Part shown: one piece after another, positions 39,227 through 39,333 of the stretch | Layout of the letters: each line of letters starts with the position of its first letter | Numbering within the stretch: the first letter of the stretch is position 1 | Assembly: GCA_003693705.1 (NCBI GenBank) | Contig: RBZT01000845.1 | Location: 1 to 39,333 of the forward strand | From: Polymyxa betae | Lineage: Eukaryota > Endomyxa > Phytomyxea > Plasmodiophorida > Plasmodiophoridae | Reading direction: 5' to 3' | DNA length: 39,333 bases | Position numbers and translations under genes: made by a program | Notes under the pieces: generated by a model | What the model was told of the DNA's origin: nothing | The model's database searches: none | What the model saw: only the letters and a program-made list of their open reading frames with translations

Positions 39227-39333
39227 AAACTGCGTGGATTAATCAGATGGAATCGATCTGAACTGATAATGCTGAAATGTTTGTTTCCGATTATTTTAGA
39301 AAGTGCGTTGTGTTTCCGATTAGAAAGTGCGTT
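39227..39333. promoter_or_regulatory. upstream motifs of the 39.2-kb gene
   Basis: AAACTGCG (39228), GGATTAATCAG (39237) and two tandem TTAGAAAGTGCGTT units (39296-39309 and 39320-39333) lie just upstream of the start at 39213. All three motif types recur at other gene starts in the window. Confidence 0.5.

Overview
This is eukaryotic nuclear DNA, most likely from a compact-genome protist. Genes are split by very short GT-AG introns (mostly 41-59 nt). There are no operons or ribosome-binding sites. Short telomere-like tracts (AACCCTAA/TTAGGGTTT) are scattered between and inside genes. An amoebozoan-like organism would fit, but I cannot place it from this window alone. Exons were joined by eye from reading frame, splice consensus, intron phase and comparison of paralogues.

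Left part (1-18.6 kb): a cluster of one multigene family, all on the minus strand. Each intact member encodes a signal peptide, a short variable ectodomain and four predicted membrane helices. Four members look intact (2269-3147, 4759-5654, 7971-8916, 17614-18433) and one is broken (9858-10639). The members differ strongly in sequence but keep the same exon layout (intron phases 1-1-1, then 2 where the last intron survives), an exon 3 that opens with a DIEMG-like motif, and promoter motifs. Two tandem segmental duplications (units of about 2.5 kb and 1.4 kb) made parts of the cluster. Mobile DNA lies between: a 725-bp pogo/Tigger-like element (1196-1920), a 340-bp inverted-repeat element (6917-7256), and a decayed element with a tyrosine-recombinase-like remnant (12.7-15.1 kb).

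Middle (18.6-25.3 kb): a small gene with an in-frame TGA preceded by degenerate promoter repeats (18.8-19.6 kb), a three-exon CREST/alkaline-ceramidase-like membrane hydrolase (20543-21816), and a broken gene carrying a frame-shifting 113-bp tandem duplication (23.7-25.0 kb), which has a fragmentary relative at 27.0-27.5 kb.

Right part (25.4-39.3 kb): a secreted ankyrin-like protein (25396-26709) with a decayed paralogue (31368-32370), a PRKRIP1/DUF1168 splicing-factor homologue (27978-28346), a four-exon RidA enamine/imine deaminase (29156-29828), a second 725-bp pogo-like element (30280-31004), a three-exon single-pass membrane protein next to an inverted degraded copy of its first exon (34216-34712), a perfect-arm hairpin element (35888-36068), a DUF2306 membrane protein (36259-37071), and a GNAT acetyltransferase interrupted by TGA with a more degraded GNAT-like relative upstream (37983-39213).

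The housekeeping genes (RidA, PRKRIP1, CREST hydrolase) sit among fast-evolving lineage-specific families. The most interesting content is the tetraspan family, the recurrent promoter-type motifs (GCGCAGCC, ACGCACTTT, GGATTAATCC, AGTACGRC) and the repeated finding of single TGA codons in otherwise open frames.
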